Below, piece after piece: positions 39,628-49,066 of a stretch of 64,000 nt of DNA. Position 1 is the stretch's first letter; each line of letters opens with the position of its first letter. The notes under the pieces are model-generated. The model had not been told where the DNA came from. It saw only the letters and a list, made by a program, of their open reading frames with translations, and ran no database searches. Source of the stretch: Sphingopyxis sp. (GTDB taxonomy: Bacteria > Pseudomonadota > Alphaproteobacteria > Sphingomonadales > Sphingomonadaceae); NCBI GenBank assembly GCA_016463225.1, contig JAEMRT010000002.1:94656-158655 (forward strand). The letters are read 5' to 3'. The translations under genes and the position numbers were made by a program.

Positions 39628-40335
39628 ATGGTAATCGACAGCGAAAAACATTATCCGGCAGCTTTCCAGGACTATCTGCAGACGCTCACGGATTTGATCC
39701 GCCGTTACCCGGACGCCAGGATCCTCGAGTTGGGCGGCGGTCGGCTGCCGTCATTCAAACTCGATCAATTGCCGTCGAATATCGCCAGCTACACGGTCAA
39801 CGATATCGACCCCGCCGAACTGGCAATGACCAGCGATGAGTATGACAAAGCGTGTTTCGACGTCGTTGGCGATGTTTCGCAATTCACGGGACAGTTCGAC
39901 GTCATATTTTCCCGCACACTGATCGAACACGTTAATGACGGCGTGAAAATGCACGAGAATGTCGCTTCGCTGCTGAAGCCCGGCGGCGTCGCATTCCATC
40001 TCGCTCCGACGCTCTATTCGCCCCCATTCGTGCTGAACAAGATGCTTCCGGAACGGCTGTCGCAAAAGCTGCTCTATACGTTTTTTCCCAAGCGCGGGGC
40101 GCAGAAAGACAAATTTCCGGCCTATTATTCCTGGTGCTTCGGCAACCGCGCCAAGATGACGACCATGTTGTTGAAAGCGGGTTTTGCCGACGCCACGATC
40201 CGATCCTTTTACGGCCACGACTATTTCCGCAAGATCCCGATCGTGCGGCAGATCGACCATTTCTTTTCGACGCTTGCGGCGCGGCGCGACTGGTCGACCT
40301 TTGGCTCTTACGCCCACATCATCGCGCGGAAGTGA
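39628..40335 (+). CDS. class I SAM-dependent methyltransferase
   Basis: About 235 residues from ATG 39628, which has GAGGACA upstream; in-frame codons begin at 39574. The SAM loop is ILELGGGRLPSFKL, motif II TVNDIDPAELAM, and the post region FDVIFSRTLIEHVND is followed by LKPGGVAFHLAPT. It resembles methyltransferases found in surface-polysaccharide loci. It lies alone between the tRNA-Thr relic and the intact tRNA-Thr, which suggests it came in by insertion. Substrate unknown. Confidence 0.78.
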   Translation: MVIDSEKHYPAAFQDYLQTLTDLIRRYPDARILELGGGRLPSFKLDQLPSNIASYTVNDIDPAELAMTSDEYDKACFDVVGDVSQFTGQFDVIFSRTLIEHVNDGVKMHENVASLLKPGGVAFHLAPTLYSPPFVLNKMLPERLSQKLLYTFFPKRGAQKDKFPAYYSWCFGNRAKMTTMLLKAGFADATIRSFYGHDYFRKIPIVRQIDHFFSTLAARRDWSTFGSYAHIIARK

Positions 40336-40353
40336 CCGCGCCCTGCGCGGTCA
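40333..40353 (+). terminator. hairpin at the methyltransferase stop codon
   Basis: TGACCGCG-CCCTG-CGCGGTCA is a perfect 8-bp stem that includes the TGA stop. Only a weak T-rich tail (GGCTTTG) follows, so it is a possible terminator. Confidence 0.4.
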
Positions 40354-40449
40354 GGCTTTGTGATCCGAGAGTGCCGGAATACGGCGCAGCTGTGCGTGAC
40401 GGGGGCCGTGGCGCCGCGCCAAGAATTTGCAAGCGTTTCCGCGGGATAA

Positions 40450-40524
40450 TGGTGCTGCTGGGGAGGATTGAACTCCCGACCTCGTCATTACCAATGACGC
40501 GCTCTACCACTGAGCTACAGCAGC
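40450..40524 (-). tRNA. tRNA-Thr (anticodon GGT)
   Basis: On the minus strand the sequence folds into a full cloverleaf: acceptor GCTGCTG with CAGCAGC, D-stem GCTC with GAGC, anticodon stem CGTCA with TGACG around loop TTGGTAA (anticodon GGT), T-stem GGGAG with CTCCC around TTCAATC. The discriminator base is A and CCA is encoded (40450-40452). Confidence 0.97.
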
Positions 40525-40566
40525 AACCGAAACGCCCGCAAACGCCTGTTCGCTGGGCAGGCGCGG

Positions 40567-40595
40567 CCTATGGCGGGGTGCCTCACGCCTGTCAA
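40567..40595 (-). promoter_or_regulatory. candidate promoter of tRNA-Thr
   Basis: On the minus strand TTGACA (40590-40595) and CATAGG (40567-40572) are 17 bases apart. Transcription would start about 35 bases before the tRNA. The -10 region is conserved in the relic copy. Confidence 0.55.
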
Positions 40596-40630
40596 GGTGC
40601 GAGGCTTGACGATGGCGCAATTTCGCGGGC

Positions 40631-40771
40631 ATGGCCGCGGTCGTGAGCAAACCGCCATCCCCCGCCGACATCGAACGCGAACGCCGCCTGGCCGAGGCGC
40701 TGCGCGACAATCTGCGCAAGCGCAAGGCGCAGGCGCGCGATGCAAAAGCCGACACCCCGACTAAAGACTGA
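40631..40771 (+). CDS. small highly charged protein (46 residues)
   Basis: ATG 40631 to TGA 40769-40771 encodes 46 residues: a short Ala/Val start, KPPSPADIERERRLAEALRD, then NLRKRKAQARDAKADTP. It is almost all charged and probably one helix. I recall similar short sphingomonad proteins with an L-R-x-N-L-R-x-R-K-A-Q-A core, but have no function to offer. It overlaps the end of the convergent DUF1905 gene (40761-40771). Confidence 0.6.
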   Translation: MAAVVSKPPSPADIERERRLAEALRDNLRKRKAQARDAKADTPTKD

Positions 40772-41075
40772 CGGTCACCGTCACCGCATCACCCTCGGCC
40801 AGCCCCTCGGCCTTGCGCACCGCGGCCTTGACCGGCAGCAACCAGCCGCCGCTTTCCTTGTGCGGAAACACCGATGTCTGCCAGCTTGTGTCGCCGATGG
40901 TCACATCGACCCGCGCCGATCCGAATCCCTTGCGTCCGCCGAGCCACTGGCCGCTGATTGCCGCGACCCGAATGCCGTCGGCGGCGTCGCCTGCAATAGT
41001 GACGAAAAACCAAGCCGCCGGAGCTGTGGCGGACTGCCAGCGCCAGAGCGGGGTGGTGACGGTGAAACTCTCCAC
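40761..41075 (-). CDS. DUF1905 domain-containing protein
   Basis: About 104 residues from GTG 41075. The pattern TTPLWRWQSATAPAAWFFVTI, then GFGSARVDVTIGDTSWQTSV and GGWLLPVKAAVRKAEGL, is that of DUF1905, a small beta-barrel domain often seen alone or with YdeI-like domains. Function unknown; cytoplasmic. The open frame continues to 41180 but passes through an inverted repeat (41088-41166), so the GTG at the domain start is preferred. Confidence 0.75.
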   Translation of the reverse strand: MESFTVTTPLWRWQSATAPAAWFFVTIAGDAADGIRVAAISGQWLGGRKGFGSARVDVTIGDTSWQTSVFPHKESGGWLLPVKAAVRKAEGLAEGDAVTVTVSL

Positions 41076-41087
41076 GTCGCGCTCAAC

Positions 41088-41166
41088 CCGTTCGTGCGAG
41101 CGAAGTCGAGACACCCAACGTCGGCGCGCGGCCTCCGCGCATCTCGACTTCGCTCGATGCGAACGG
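41088..41166. repeat. imperfect inverted repeat (arms 24 and 25 bases)
   Basis: The left arm (41088-41111) and right arm (41142-41166) are inverted copies. The inner 15 bases match perfectly (CGAGCGAAGTCGAGA against TCTCGACTTCGCTCG) and the outer ends CCGTTCG and CGAACGG also pair. The loop of 30 bases is GC-rich. It lies between the isomerase stop and the DUF1905 start on the minus strand. I recognise the CGAAGTCGAGA core as a dispersed sphingomonad repeat. Confidence 0.85.
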
Positions 41167-41176
41167 TTCAAAACTG

Positions 41177-42178
41177 TCATTTTGCGACCGCGCGAACCGG
41201 CACCGGAATATTGCAGATATCGGCCCCGCCAGCAGGCTTGATGAAAAACGGATCGCGGCGATTGGCGCGGGCGTCGGCGTAGCGCGCGAAGCTGTCGCTT
41301 TCAGTCGATAGATATTCGAACCGCGACTGATCAGCAGCGGCCAGTTCGCTGGCGATCCGGACCGACGCGATCGACACCCGCTCCTTCTCATTCTCATAAA
41401 AGCCCAGCGCGCCGGTCCCCCGCGGCAGGCTCGACAGATATTCGATCCCGCTGATCACGCGGCCGACAAGGGCGATATTCTGGTCCAGGTGGCGCGGGGC
41501 ATGGCCGATTACGGTGTAGAATTCGGCGCCGCTGCCGGTATCGGGCGACAGGTTGCGACCGACGCCGACCATGCCGTAGCAATGGACGGGCCAACCCGTC
41601 TGGTCCTGACGGTCAACGGCGACCGGCCAGCCGCGAAAAGCAATGGTTTCTTTGGCGAAAGGATCACGCGGAATCGCCCGTTTGATCGCTTGAACCTTCT
41701 CGCCTCCCGGTTGGTGGAAAGCAGCGAGCAACTCGGCTTCCTCAGACTTCAATTTCGTGTGCAATGCAGCCTGCAAATCTTTACTCAGTTGCGCCACATA
41801 TTCGCTCTCCGGCACCGTCGCCAACCCCACAGGCAACGCCTTCTTCTCGGTCGCATCGCCCCATTGGACGACATAATTGTCCTGCACCCGATTGATGCTG
41901 GTCCCGTCCCACCAATGCGCGGCGGCGAGCTTGCGGATATTGCCGATCCACCCTTGGCTGAACGGCGCGGGCATCAGCTGGATCACCACGCGGCGCGCTT
42001 TGCCCTTGGCGTCGGGCGCCAGGTCCATCACCAGCAGATCGGACGGCGCGATCGGGATCCAGTCTCTCGCGGGCGCGGCCGCCGCAATCTCTCCGGGCGA
42101 CGGGATCGGCGCAGGTTCCTGCGCGATAACCGGAAGGGCAAGCGAAGCGGCAGCGGCGGCCAGAAGCAGATGTTTCAT
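41177..42178 (-). CDS. peptidylprolyl isomerase, cyclophilin type, exported
   Basis: A 333-residue protein with a signal peptide (LLLAAAAASLALPVIAQ). The cyclophilin core is recognisable in KARRVVIQLMPAPFSQGWIGNIRKL, WWDGTSINRVQDNYVVQWGD, then GSGAEFYTVIGHAPRHLDQNIALVGRVISG. It carries an insertion of about 80 residues between the core strands, with a charged helix (SKDLQAALHTKLKSEEAEL). It should act as a periplasmic prolyl isomerase or chaperone. It is divergent from tRNA-Ser. Confidence 0.85.
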   Translation of the reverse strand: MKHLLLAAAAASLALPVIAQEPAPIPSPGEIAAAAPARDWIPIAPSDLLVMDLAPDAKGKARRVVIQLMPAPFSQGWIGNIRKLAAAHWWDGTSINRVQDNYVVQWGDATEKKALPVGLATVPESEYVAQLSKDLQAALHTKLKSEEAELLAAFHQPGGEKVQAIKRAIPRDPFAKETIAFRGWPVAVDRQDQTGWPVHCYGMVGVGRNLSPDTGSGAEFYTVIGHAPRHLDQNIALVGRVISGIEYLSSLPRGTGALGFYENEKERVSIASVRIASELAAADQSRFEYLSTESDSFARYADARANRRDPFFIKPAGGADICNIPVPVRAVAK

Positions 42179-42252
42179 GCCGCCTGTCTGCCATGCTCAA
42201 CCGACTTGCGAAAGCCCCGCCCAGCGATTAGGGCGCGCGTTCCAAGCATGCG

Positions 42253-42343
42253 GAGCGGTGGCCGAGTGGTCGAAGGCGCTCGCCTGGAAAGTGAGTATAG
42301 GTCAAAAGCCTATCGTGGGTTCGAATCCCACCCGCTCCGCCAC
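42253..42343 (+). tRNA. tRNA-Ser (anticodon GGA)
   Basis: GGAGCGG (42253-42259) pairs with CCGCTCC (42333-42339); the discriminator is G and CCA is encoded (42341-42343). The anticodon loop contains TGGAA (anticodon GGA). A long variable arm and the GTGGGTTCGAATCCCAC T-arm are typical of tRNA-Ser. Confidence 0.97.
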
Positions 42344-42368
42344 CGGACCTAACGGGTCCGCCCCCTCG

Positions 42369-43460
42369 TCAGGCGAAATGGAGCCGGCGATATTTGCCAC
42401 GGAAATAGAGCAGCGGGTCGCGGTGTGGCTCGAGCTGCGCGCGCACGACGCGGCCGACCAGGATGAAGTGATCGCCCGCTTCATGGAGCGATTCGCGCTG
42501 GCATTCAAACGACACCAGCGAGCTGCCGAGCAGCGGTACCCCGGTCTGCCCCGGCGCCCATGGCAGGTTGGCGAAGCGGTCCTCCCCGCGCGTCGCAAAA
42601 CGGTTCGATGCCGGTTGCTGACCGATTTGCAGCACATTGACCCCGAAATGCCCCGCCTCGCGCAGCGCGGGCGCCGTTCCCGCTGAATTGGCGATGCAGA
42701 CGAGCAAGAGCGGCGGATCGAGCGACACCGACGTGAAGCTGTTTGCGGTCAGCCCCACCGGTACCCCTGCCGAGTCGAGCGCGGTGACGATGGTGACGCC
42801 GGTCGCAAAGCAACCCATCGCGTCGCGCAGCGTCCGCGGGTCCGATCCCGCCTGAAACTCGGTCGCCTCGCGCGGCTGGCGGCGCTCGAGAAATTCGAGC
42901 AACTGACCGAGCAACGCGTCGGTCCGGTCCGCTTCGAGCGCCAGATCAGCCTCGTCGATGTCGGCACTTTCGCCAATCGGCAGCGCGGCGTGAAAGGCAT
43001 CGCTTGCAGGGCTGCATTGCGCGGGCGCAAAGCCGCCGCGCACCACTAGCGCCGGCAGCGCCTGCCGCGCCGCAATGCCGTTCGCGATGGCGTCGGCATC
43101 CTCGGGCATATCGACCAGCACCAGCCCGCCTGCCAGCAATATGCCGTCGGTTGCAAGTGCGCGCGTCGCGATCCAGCCGCCGCGCCGCGCCGCAACGACG
43201 ACCGGGCGTGAGCCCATCTGGGCCAAGACCAAACGCAAATCTTCGATATGCGCCGCCAGTTGATCCGGACTGTCGGCACCGCGCAGGTCAAGATTCACCA
43301 CCCGGCGCCCCGACAGCACAAGTCCCTCGGCTACTGCACGCCAAGCCTCGCGCGTCTGCCCGATGTCGGGGATCAGCAGCACCGCCGGGTCATTGTCGTC
43401 GCCCAGCACATCGGCGGGCAACGCAACGCCGCCGAAACCCTTATATTCGATGACGCTCAA
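42369..43460 (-). CDS. fusion: degenerate alpha/beta-hydrolase-like domain plus flavin reductase
   Basis: About 363 residues. The N-terminal 190 residues read like an alpha/beta hydrolase (LLIPDIGQTREAWRAVAEGL, then VVNLDLRGADSPDQ), but where G-x-S-x-G is expected there is VVAARRGGWIA, so the nucleophile is missing. The C-terminal 150 residues are a flavin-reductase/FMN-binding split barrel: LRDAMGCFATGVTIVTA, then LTANSFTSVSLDPPLLLV and ILVGRVV. The second half should reduce flavin with NAD(P)H. TTG 43460 with a G-rich site upstream is the likely start. Confidence 0.75.
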   Translation of the reverse strand: MSVIEYKGFGGVALPADVLGDDNDPAVLLIPDIGQTREAWRAVAEGLVLSGRRVVNLDLRGADSPDQLAAHIEDLRLVLAQMGSRPVVVAARRGGWIATRALATDGILLAGGLVLVDMPEDADAIANGIAARQALPALVVRGGFAPAQCSPASDAFHAALPIGESADIDEADLALEADRTDALLGQLLEFLERRQPREATEFQAGSDPRTLRDAMGCFATGVTIVTALDSAGVPVGLTANSFTSVSLDPPLLLVCIANSAGTAPALREAGHFGVNVLQIGQQPASNRFATRGEDRFANLPWAPGQTGVPLLGSSLVSFECQRESLHEAGDHFILVGRVVRAQLEPHRDPLLYFRGKYRRLHFA

Positions 43461-43579
43461 ACATCCCCCTTGGCGCACCGGCGGGCGATAACGCCGTGGG
43501 CAACGAACTGATCAAAATGCGAAGAATCGGATCATATCGAAAGCGCGCGCGCCGCGCCAGCGTGTCGGCACGCTGCGGC

Positions 43580-44599
<1,020 letters not shown>

Positions 44600-44626
44600 C
44601 TACGTCGCCGCCGCGCCGGAATTGAC

Positions 44627-44642
44627 TTGACGTTTACGTCAA
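44627..44642. promoter_or_regulatory. 16-bp perfect palindromic operator candidate
   Basis: TTGACGTTTACGTCAA has 7-base arms around a two-base centre, midway between the divergent flavin oxidoreductase and acyl-CoA dehydrogenase genes. The form resembles operators of MerR-type regulators of branched-chain and fatty-acid catabolism (LiuR-like). No regulator gene is adjacent. Confidence 0.65.
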
Positions 44643-44693
44643 CGTCCGGTTCATTGGCAAGACAAGATATATGGGAGCGGGACAGATGCGGCC

Positions 44694-45788
44694 ATGACGA
44701 TCCTCTATGACGAAGGCCAGCAGGCAATCGCGACCGAATCGCGGCGCGTTCTTGAAGCGCGTAGCAGCACCGAGGCGCTGCTGCCGCTGCTCGAATCGGT
44801 CGGCGAATATCATCGCCCTTTCTGGGACACGGCAAAGGAACAGGGCTGGACCGCTCTGGCGCTTCCCGAAGCGCATGATGGCTTGGGCCTCGGCCTCGTC
44901 GAGCTAGGATTGATTGCACATCAGGCGGGCCGATCGCTCAGCGGCGCCCCGTTTCTGACGTCAGGTTTTGGCGCCGCCAAGGCGATCGAGCTTTACGGGT
45001 CGGACGCCCAAAAGGCCCGCTGGCTACCCGCACTGGCTTCCGGTGAAAGCATCGGCGCGATTGCGTTCGCCGCTGGTCCCGACACGCTTCCGGCACAGCC
45101 CGACGTGACTTTCACCGACGACCGACTGAGCGGCACCGCGCGCGGCGTTTCCGCTGGACTGGCGGCCGATGTCGCAATCGTGCTGGCCAATGGTCCCGGA
45201 ATGCCGGTGCTCGCGCTGGTCGACCTGACCGGTGTCGAGCGTACCCCGGTGCCGAGTTTCGACAACAGCCGCTGCATTGCCAACCTCAGCTTCGCAAGGG
45301 CTCCCGCCGAAATGCTGGCGGTCAGAACCGCCGCCCGCGATGCGGCGCTCCACATTCTGGCGCTCCAGGCTGTCGTCACCGCGCACGAACAGACCGGCGG
45401 CGCCGAGGTGCTGATGGAAATCGCGCGCGATTACGCCCTGACCCGCCGCGCCTTTGGCCAGCCGATCGGCGCCTTTCAGTCGGTGAAACACCGCATTGCC
45501 GAACTGTACGGGCTGGTCGAACTCGCGCGCGCCAATTGCATCCACGCCGCCTCGCGCGAGGGCGCCGCCGACTTCATCACTGCCGCCGCAGCGGCGCGGC
45601 TGTCGGCGACAGAGGCCTATGACACCGCGGCGCGCGACTGTGTGCAAATCCACGGCGGCATCGGCGTGACCTGGGATCTCGGGCTCCACCTCCATATGCG
45701 GCGTGCGCGCAGCCTCGCGATCGAGCAGGGCAGCAGCCTGTTCTGGGAAGATGTCTTGGTCGATCGGCTGGCAGGAGAAGTGGCATGA
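44694..45788 (+). CDS. acyl-CoA dehydrogenase (first of a pair)
   Basis: A 364-residue acyl-CoA dehydrogenase-fold protein. The N-terminal helical domain and a short middle beta domain are present; the C-terminal domain has RRAFGQPIGAFQSVKHRIAEL and VQIHGGIGVTWDLGLHLHMRRA. The middle domain (about 120-200) is less conserved than in the partner encoded next. The ATGA overlap with that gene suggests a heteromeric FAD enzyme of the alpha2-beta2 kind known from steroid side-chain degradation. That assembly is inference. Confidence 0.85.
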   Translation: MTILYDEGQQAIATESRRVLEARSSTEALLPLLESVGEYHRPFWDTAKEQGWTALALPEAHDGLGLGLVELGLIAHQAGRSLSGAPFLTSGFGAAKAIELYGSDAQKARWLPALASGESIGAIAFAAGPDTLPAQPDVTFTDDRLSGTARGVSAGLAADVAIVLANGPGMPVLALVDLTGVERTPVPSFDNSRCIANLSFARAPAEMLAVRTAARDAALHILALQAVVTAHEQTGGAEVLMEIARDYALTRRAFGQPIGAFQSVKHRIAELYGLVELARANCIHAASREGAADFITAAAAARLSATEAYDTAARDCVQIHGGIGVTWDLGLHLHMRRARSLAIEQGSSLFWEDVLVDRLAGEVA

Positions 45789-46990
45789 GCGATCTGGAAA
45801 CCTATCGCGCCAAGGCGGCCGCTTGGCTTGAATCGATGGCACCGGCCTATGGCCGGGAGGCGCGCAAGGGGCTGGCGGAAGCCGACGATCTCGCGCTCGG
45901 TCGCCGCTATCAAAAGGCGAAGTTCGACGCGGGCTTTGCCGGGATCAACTGGCCGACCGAATATGGCGGCCAAGGGCTGGGTCATCTCGAAAAGGTCACC
46001 TTCGACGCCGAAGAGATGAAGCACGGTTTCCCCAATTTCTATTTCGGTATCTCGCTCGGTATGCCGGTGCCGGTGCTGATGCAGTTCGGCAGTGACCGCG
46101 ACTTCGTCAAGGAACGCGTGCTCAAAGCGCTGCAAGGCGAAGAAATCTGGTGCCAGCTCTTTTCCGAACCCTCGGGCGGATCCGACCTTGCGGGCCTGCG
46201 TACCAAGGCGGAGCCCGACGGCAATGGGTGGAAGATCAACGGTCAGAAAGTATGGACCAGCTGGGCGCATTATAGCGACTATGGCGTCATCGTCGTCCGT
46301 ACCGACCCGACCGTCCCCAAGCACAAAGGCCTGACCTATTTCTGGGTCGATATGAAGGCGCCGGGGGTCACCGTCCGCCCGATCAAGCTTGCGGGCGGCG
46401 ACAGCCACGTCAATGAGGTGTTCTTCGATGATGTGAAAATCAGCGACGACCATCGTATGTCGCCCGTCGGCGGCGGCTTTGCGGTCGCCATCACGACCTT
46501 GATGATCGAACGCTATGTCGCGACCGACAGCGCCGGCTTTGGTCCGCACCTCGACCTGTTTGTCGACCTGGCCAAAGATACGCTGCTCAACGGCAAGCCC
46601 GCGATCGAGGACGGCCGCATCCGGCAACAGATCGCACGCAACCATGCCATGCGGTCAGGGCTGGACTCAATCAACGTCCGAGCGCGGTTGATGATGCAAG
46701 CCGGAATGATCCCCGGCGCCGAAGGATCGCTCAACAAGCTGGTTGCGGTCCGCTCGCGCCAGAAACTTTCCGAACTCGCGATCGACCTGCAAGGCACCGA
46801 CGGCTTTGCGTTCGACGAACATGCCTCGCAAAAGGAGGATTGGGCGTCGAGCTGGATCAACGCCCCAACGGGCCGCATCGCCGGGGGATCGGACGAGACG
46901 TTGCTCAACACGATCGCCGAAAAAGTGCTTGGCCTGCCGCAGGACCACCGCCCCGACAAGGGCATTCCGTTCAACCAGATTCCGGCCTGA
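45785..46990 (+). CDS. acyl-CoA dehydrogenase (second of a pair)
   Basis: A 401-residue full-length acyl-CoA dehydrogenase: GINWPTEYGGQGL in the N-domain, QLFSEPSGGSDLAGLRTKA and INGQKVWTSWAHYSDYG in the beta domain, and a C-terminal helical bundle. It oxidises an acyl-CoA to the enoyl-CoA and passes electrons to ETF. It overlaps the preceding gene by four bases and is followed after 14 bases by an SDR gene with a strong ribosome site. Confidence 0.9.
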   Translation: MSDLETYRAKAAAWLESMAPAYGREARKGLAEADDLALGRRYQKAKFDAGFAGINWPTEYGGQGLGHLEKVTFDAEEMKHGFPNFYFGISLGMPVPVLMQFGSDRDFVKERVLKALQGEEIWCQLFSEPSGGSDLAGLRTKAEPDGNGWKINGQKVWTSWAHYSDYGVIVVRTDPTVPKHKGLTYFWVDMKAPGVTVRPIKLAGGDSHVNEVFFDDVKISDDHRMSPVGGGFAVAITTLMIERYVATDSAGFGPHLDLFVDLAKDTLLNGKPAIEDGRIRQQIARNHAMRSGLDSINVRARLMMQAGMIPGAEGSLNKLVAVRSRQKLSELAIDLQGTDGFAFDEHASQKEDWASSWINAPTGRIAGGSDETLLNTIAEKVLGLPQDHRPDKGIPFNQIPA

Positions 46991-47004
46991 GGAGGCGCAG
47001 CCAA

Positions 47005-47787
47005 ATGAAGTTCGATTCCACCACCGCCGCCGTCGTCACCGGCGGCGCATCGGGTCTTGGCCGCGCCACCGCCGAAGCGTTGGCGGCCGCGGGCGTCAAG
47101 GTCGCGATTTTCGACATCAACGAGGCGCTTGGGGAAGAGGTCGCTGCATCGATCGGCGGGCTGTTCTGCAAGGTCGATATCACCGACGAACAATCGGTCC
47201 TCGACGGTTATGCCAAGGCGCGCGCGGCGCATGGCCAGGAACGGATTTGCGTCCATTGCGCGATGACGTCGCGCCGCGGCAAAACGCTCGCCTATGACAA
47301 GGAAACCCGTACTTTCCGGCGTACCCCGACCGAGGATTATGCCTATGGCGTGGCGGGCATCTTGACCGCTAGCTATCGCATCGGATCGATCGCCGCCGAA
47401 GGCATGGCGACCCTGCCCGAAATGGACGACGGCGAGCGCGGTGTGATCATTTTTACCGCCTCGGTCGCGGCGCAGGACGCCCAGATCGGCCAAGTCATCT
47501 ACGGCTCAGCCAAGGCGGGCGTGAACGGCCTCGTGCTACCGATGGCGCGCGACCTGATGGACCTTGGCATCCGCGTCAATTCGATCATGCCCGGCGTGTT
47601 CAGCACGCCCTTACTCGGCAATATGAACCCGAAGGTGAAGGAAAGCCTCGAAGCGTCAGTCCCCTTCCCCAAGCGGCTCGGCAAGGCCGAGGAATATGCC
47701 AGCCTCGCAATGGAAATGATCCGCAACACCTATTTCAACGGCCAGGCCGTCCGCCTCGACGGGGCGATCCGCATGGCTCCCCGTTAA
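47005..47787 (+). CDS. SDR-family oxidoreductase, 3-hydroxyacyl-CoA dehydrogenase type
   Basis: A 260-residue short-chain dehydrogenase resembling the HSD17B10 group: VVTGGASGLGRATAEALA at the N-terminus, FDINEALGEE for NAD specificity, and the Tyr-Lys pair in QVIYGSAKAGVNGL. The ending MPGVFSTPLLGNMNPKVKESL followed by VPFPKRLGKAEEYA matches that group. It should oxidise a 3-hydroxyacyl-CoA. A GGAGG site precedes the ATG at 47005. It sits between acyl-CoA dehydrogenases and thiolase, completing a beta-oxidation set. Confidence 0.88.
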   Translation: MKFDSTTAAVVTGGASGLGRATAEALAAAGVKVAIFDINEALGEEVAASIGGLFCKVDITDEQSVLDGYAKARAAHGQERICVHCAMTSRRGKTLAYDKETRTFRRTPTEDYAYGVAGILTASYRIGSIAAEGMATLPEMDDGERGVIIFTASVAAQDAQIGQVIYGSAKAGVNGLVLPMARDLMDLGIRVNSIMPGVFSTPLLGNMNPKVKESLEASVPFPKRLGKAEEYASLAMEMIRNTYFNGQAVRLDGAIRMAPR

Positions 47788-47811
47788 ACGCGCCCCGAAA
47801 GGAATTACCGC

Positions 47812-49062
47812 ATGGCCGAAGCCTATATCATCGACGCCGTCCGCACCCCGCGCGGGGTCGGCAAGCCCGGCAAGGGCGCCCTGTCGCATCTCCATCCGCA
47901 ACATCTCGCCGCGACGGTGCTGAAGGCGATCAAGGATCGCAACAATCTCGACACCGCGACCGTGGACGACATCATCTGGTCGACGTCGAGCCAGAACGGC
48001 AAGCAGGGCGGCGACCTTGGCCGTATGGCGGCGCTCTCGGCGGGTTATGACACCAAAGCATCGGGGACGACGCTCGACCGCTTCTGCGGCGGCGGCATCA
48101 CCTCGGTCAATCTGGCCGCAGCCAGCGTGATGAGCGGCATGGAAGATTGCGTCATTGCCGGCGGTACCGAGATGATGAGCTACACCACCGCGTTCGCCGC
48201 CGAGCAGGCGAACGCCGGACTGCCGCCGCGGCTGATGGGATCGGGCCACGAGGCGCTCGACGAAATGCACCCGCAATCGCATCAGGGCGTGTGCGGCGAC
48301 GCCATCGCAACGATCGAGGGGATCAGCCGCGAAGCGCTCGACGCGCTGGCGCTGGTCAGCCAGCAACGCGCCGACAAGGCGATCAAGGAAGGCCGTTTCA
48401 CCAGGTCGGTCGTCCCGGTTCTGAATACGGACGGCAGCGTCGCGCTCGACCATGAGGAATTCCCGCGCCCCGAAACCACCGCCGAAGGACTGGCGTCGCT
48501 CAAGCCCGCCTTCACCGGCCTCGCCGACTTCGACCTTGGCGGCGGCTTCACCTTCCGCAAGCAGGTCAACCGCCGCTATCCCGATGTCGAGATTCAGCAT
48601 TTCCACCATGCCGGCAACTCGTCCGGCGTCGTTGACGGCGCTGCCGCGATCCTGCTCGCATCCAAAGAATATGCCGACAAGCATGGCTTGAAACCGCGCG
48701 CGCGCGTCGTGGCCTATGCCAATATCGGCGACGATCCGACACTGATGCTCAACGCCCCGGTCCCGGCGGCGAAAAAGGTGCTGGAAAAGGCGGGCCTGAC
48801 CAAGGACGACATCGACGTCTGGGAAATCAACGAAGCCTTTGCCGTCGTCGCCGAAAAATTCATCCGCGACCTCGACCTCGACCGCGAAAAGGTCAACATC
48901 AACGGCGGCGCAATGGCGCTCGGCCATCCGATCGGCGCGACCGGTTCGATCCTGATCGGCACCGCGCTCGACGAACTCGAACGCTCGGGCGGTCGTTATG
49001 GCCTCGTCACCATGTGCGCTGCGGGCGGCATGGCGCCTGCGATCATCATCGAACGGATCTGA
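47812..49062 (+). CDS. acetyl-CoA C-acyltransferase (thiolase)
   Basis: A 416-residue thiolase with the acylated Cys92 in [11 protein letters not shown], the NEAF motif ([14 protein letters not shown]), the catalytic His in [14 protein letters not shown] and the second Cys in [11 protein letters not shown] near the C-terminus. It cleaves 3-ketoacyl-CoA to acetyl- or propionyl-CoA. It lies 24 bases downstream of the SDR gene and four bases upstream of the racemase-type gene. Chain-length preference cannot be read. Confidence 0.93.
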   Translation: MAEAYIIDAVRTPRGVGKPGKGALSHLHPQHLAATVLKAIKDRNNLDTATVDDIIWSTSSQNGKQGGDLGRMAALSAGYDTKASGTTLDRFCGGGITSVNLAAASVMSGMEDCVIAGGTEMMSYTTAFAAEQANAGLPPRLMGSGHEALDEMHPQSHQGVCGDAIATIEGISREALDALALVSQQRADKAIKEGRFTRSVVPVLNTDGSVALDHEEFPRPETTAEGLASLKPAFTGLADFDLGGGFTFRKQVNRRYPDVEIQHFHHAGNSSGVVDGAAAILLASKEYADKHGLKPRARVVAYANIGDDPTLMLNAPVPAAKKVLEKAGLTKDDIDVWEINEAFAVVAEKFIRDLDLDREKVNINGGAMALGHPIGATGSILIGTALDELERSGGRYGLVTMCAAGGMAPAIIIERI

Positions 49063-49066
49063 TCGC

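Noticed and set aside
39628..40335. A classical genomic island bounded by tRNA attachment sites
   Set aside because: The relic and intact tRNA-Thr copies flank one gene only and no integrase is present. The relic includes promoter and LysR sequence, unlike a simple att site, so it is reported as a rearrangement relic.
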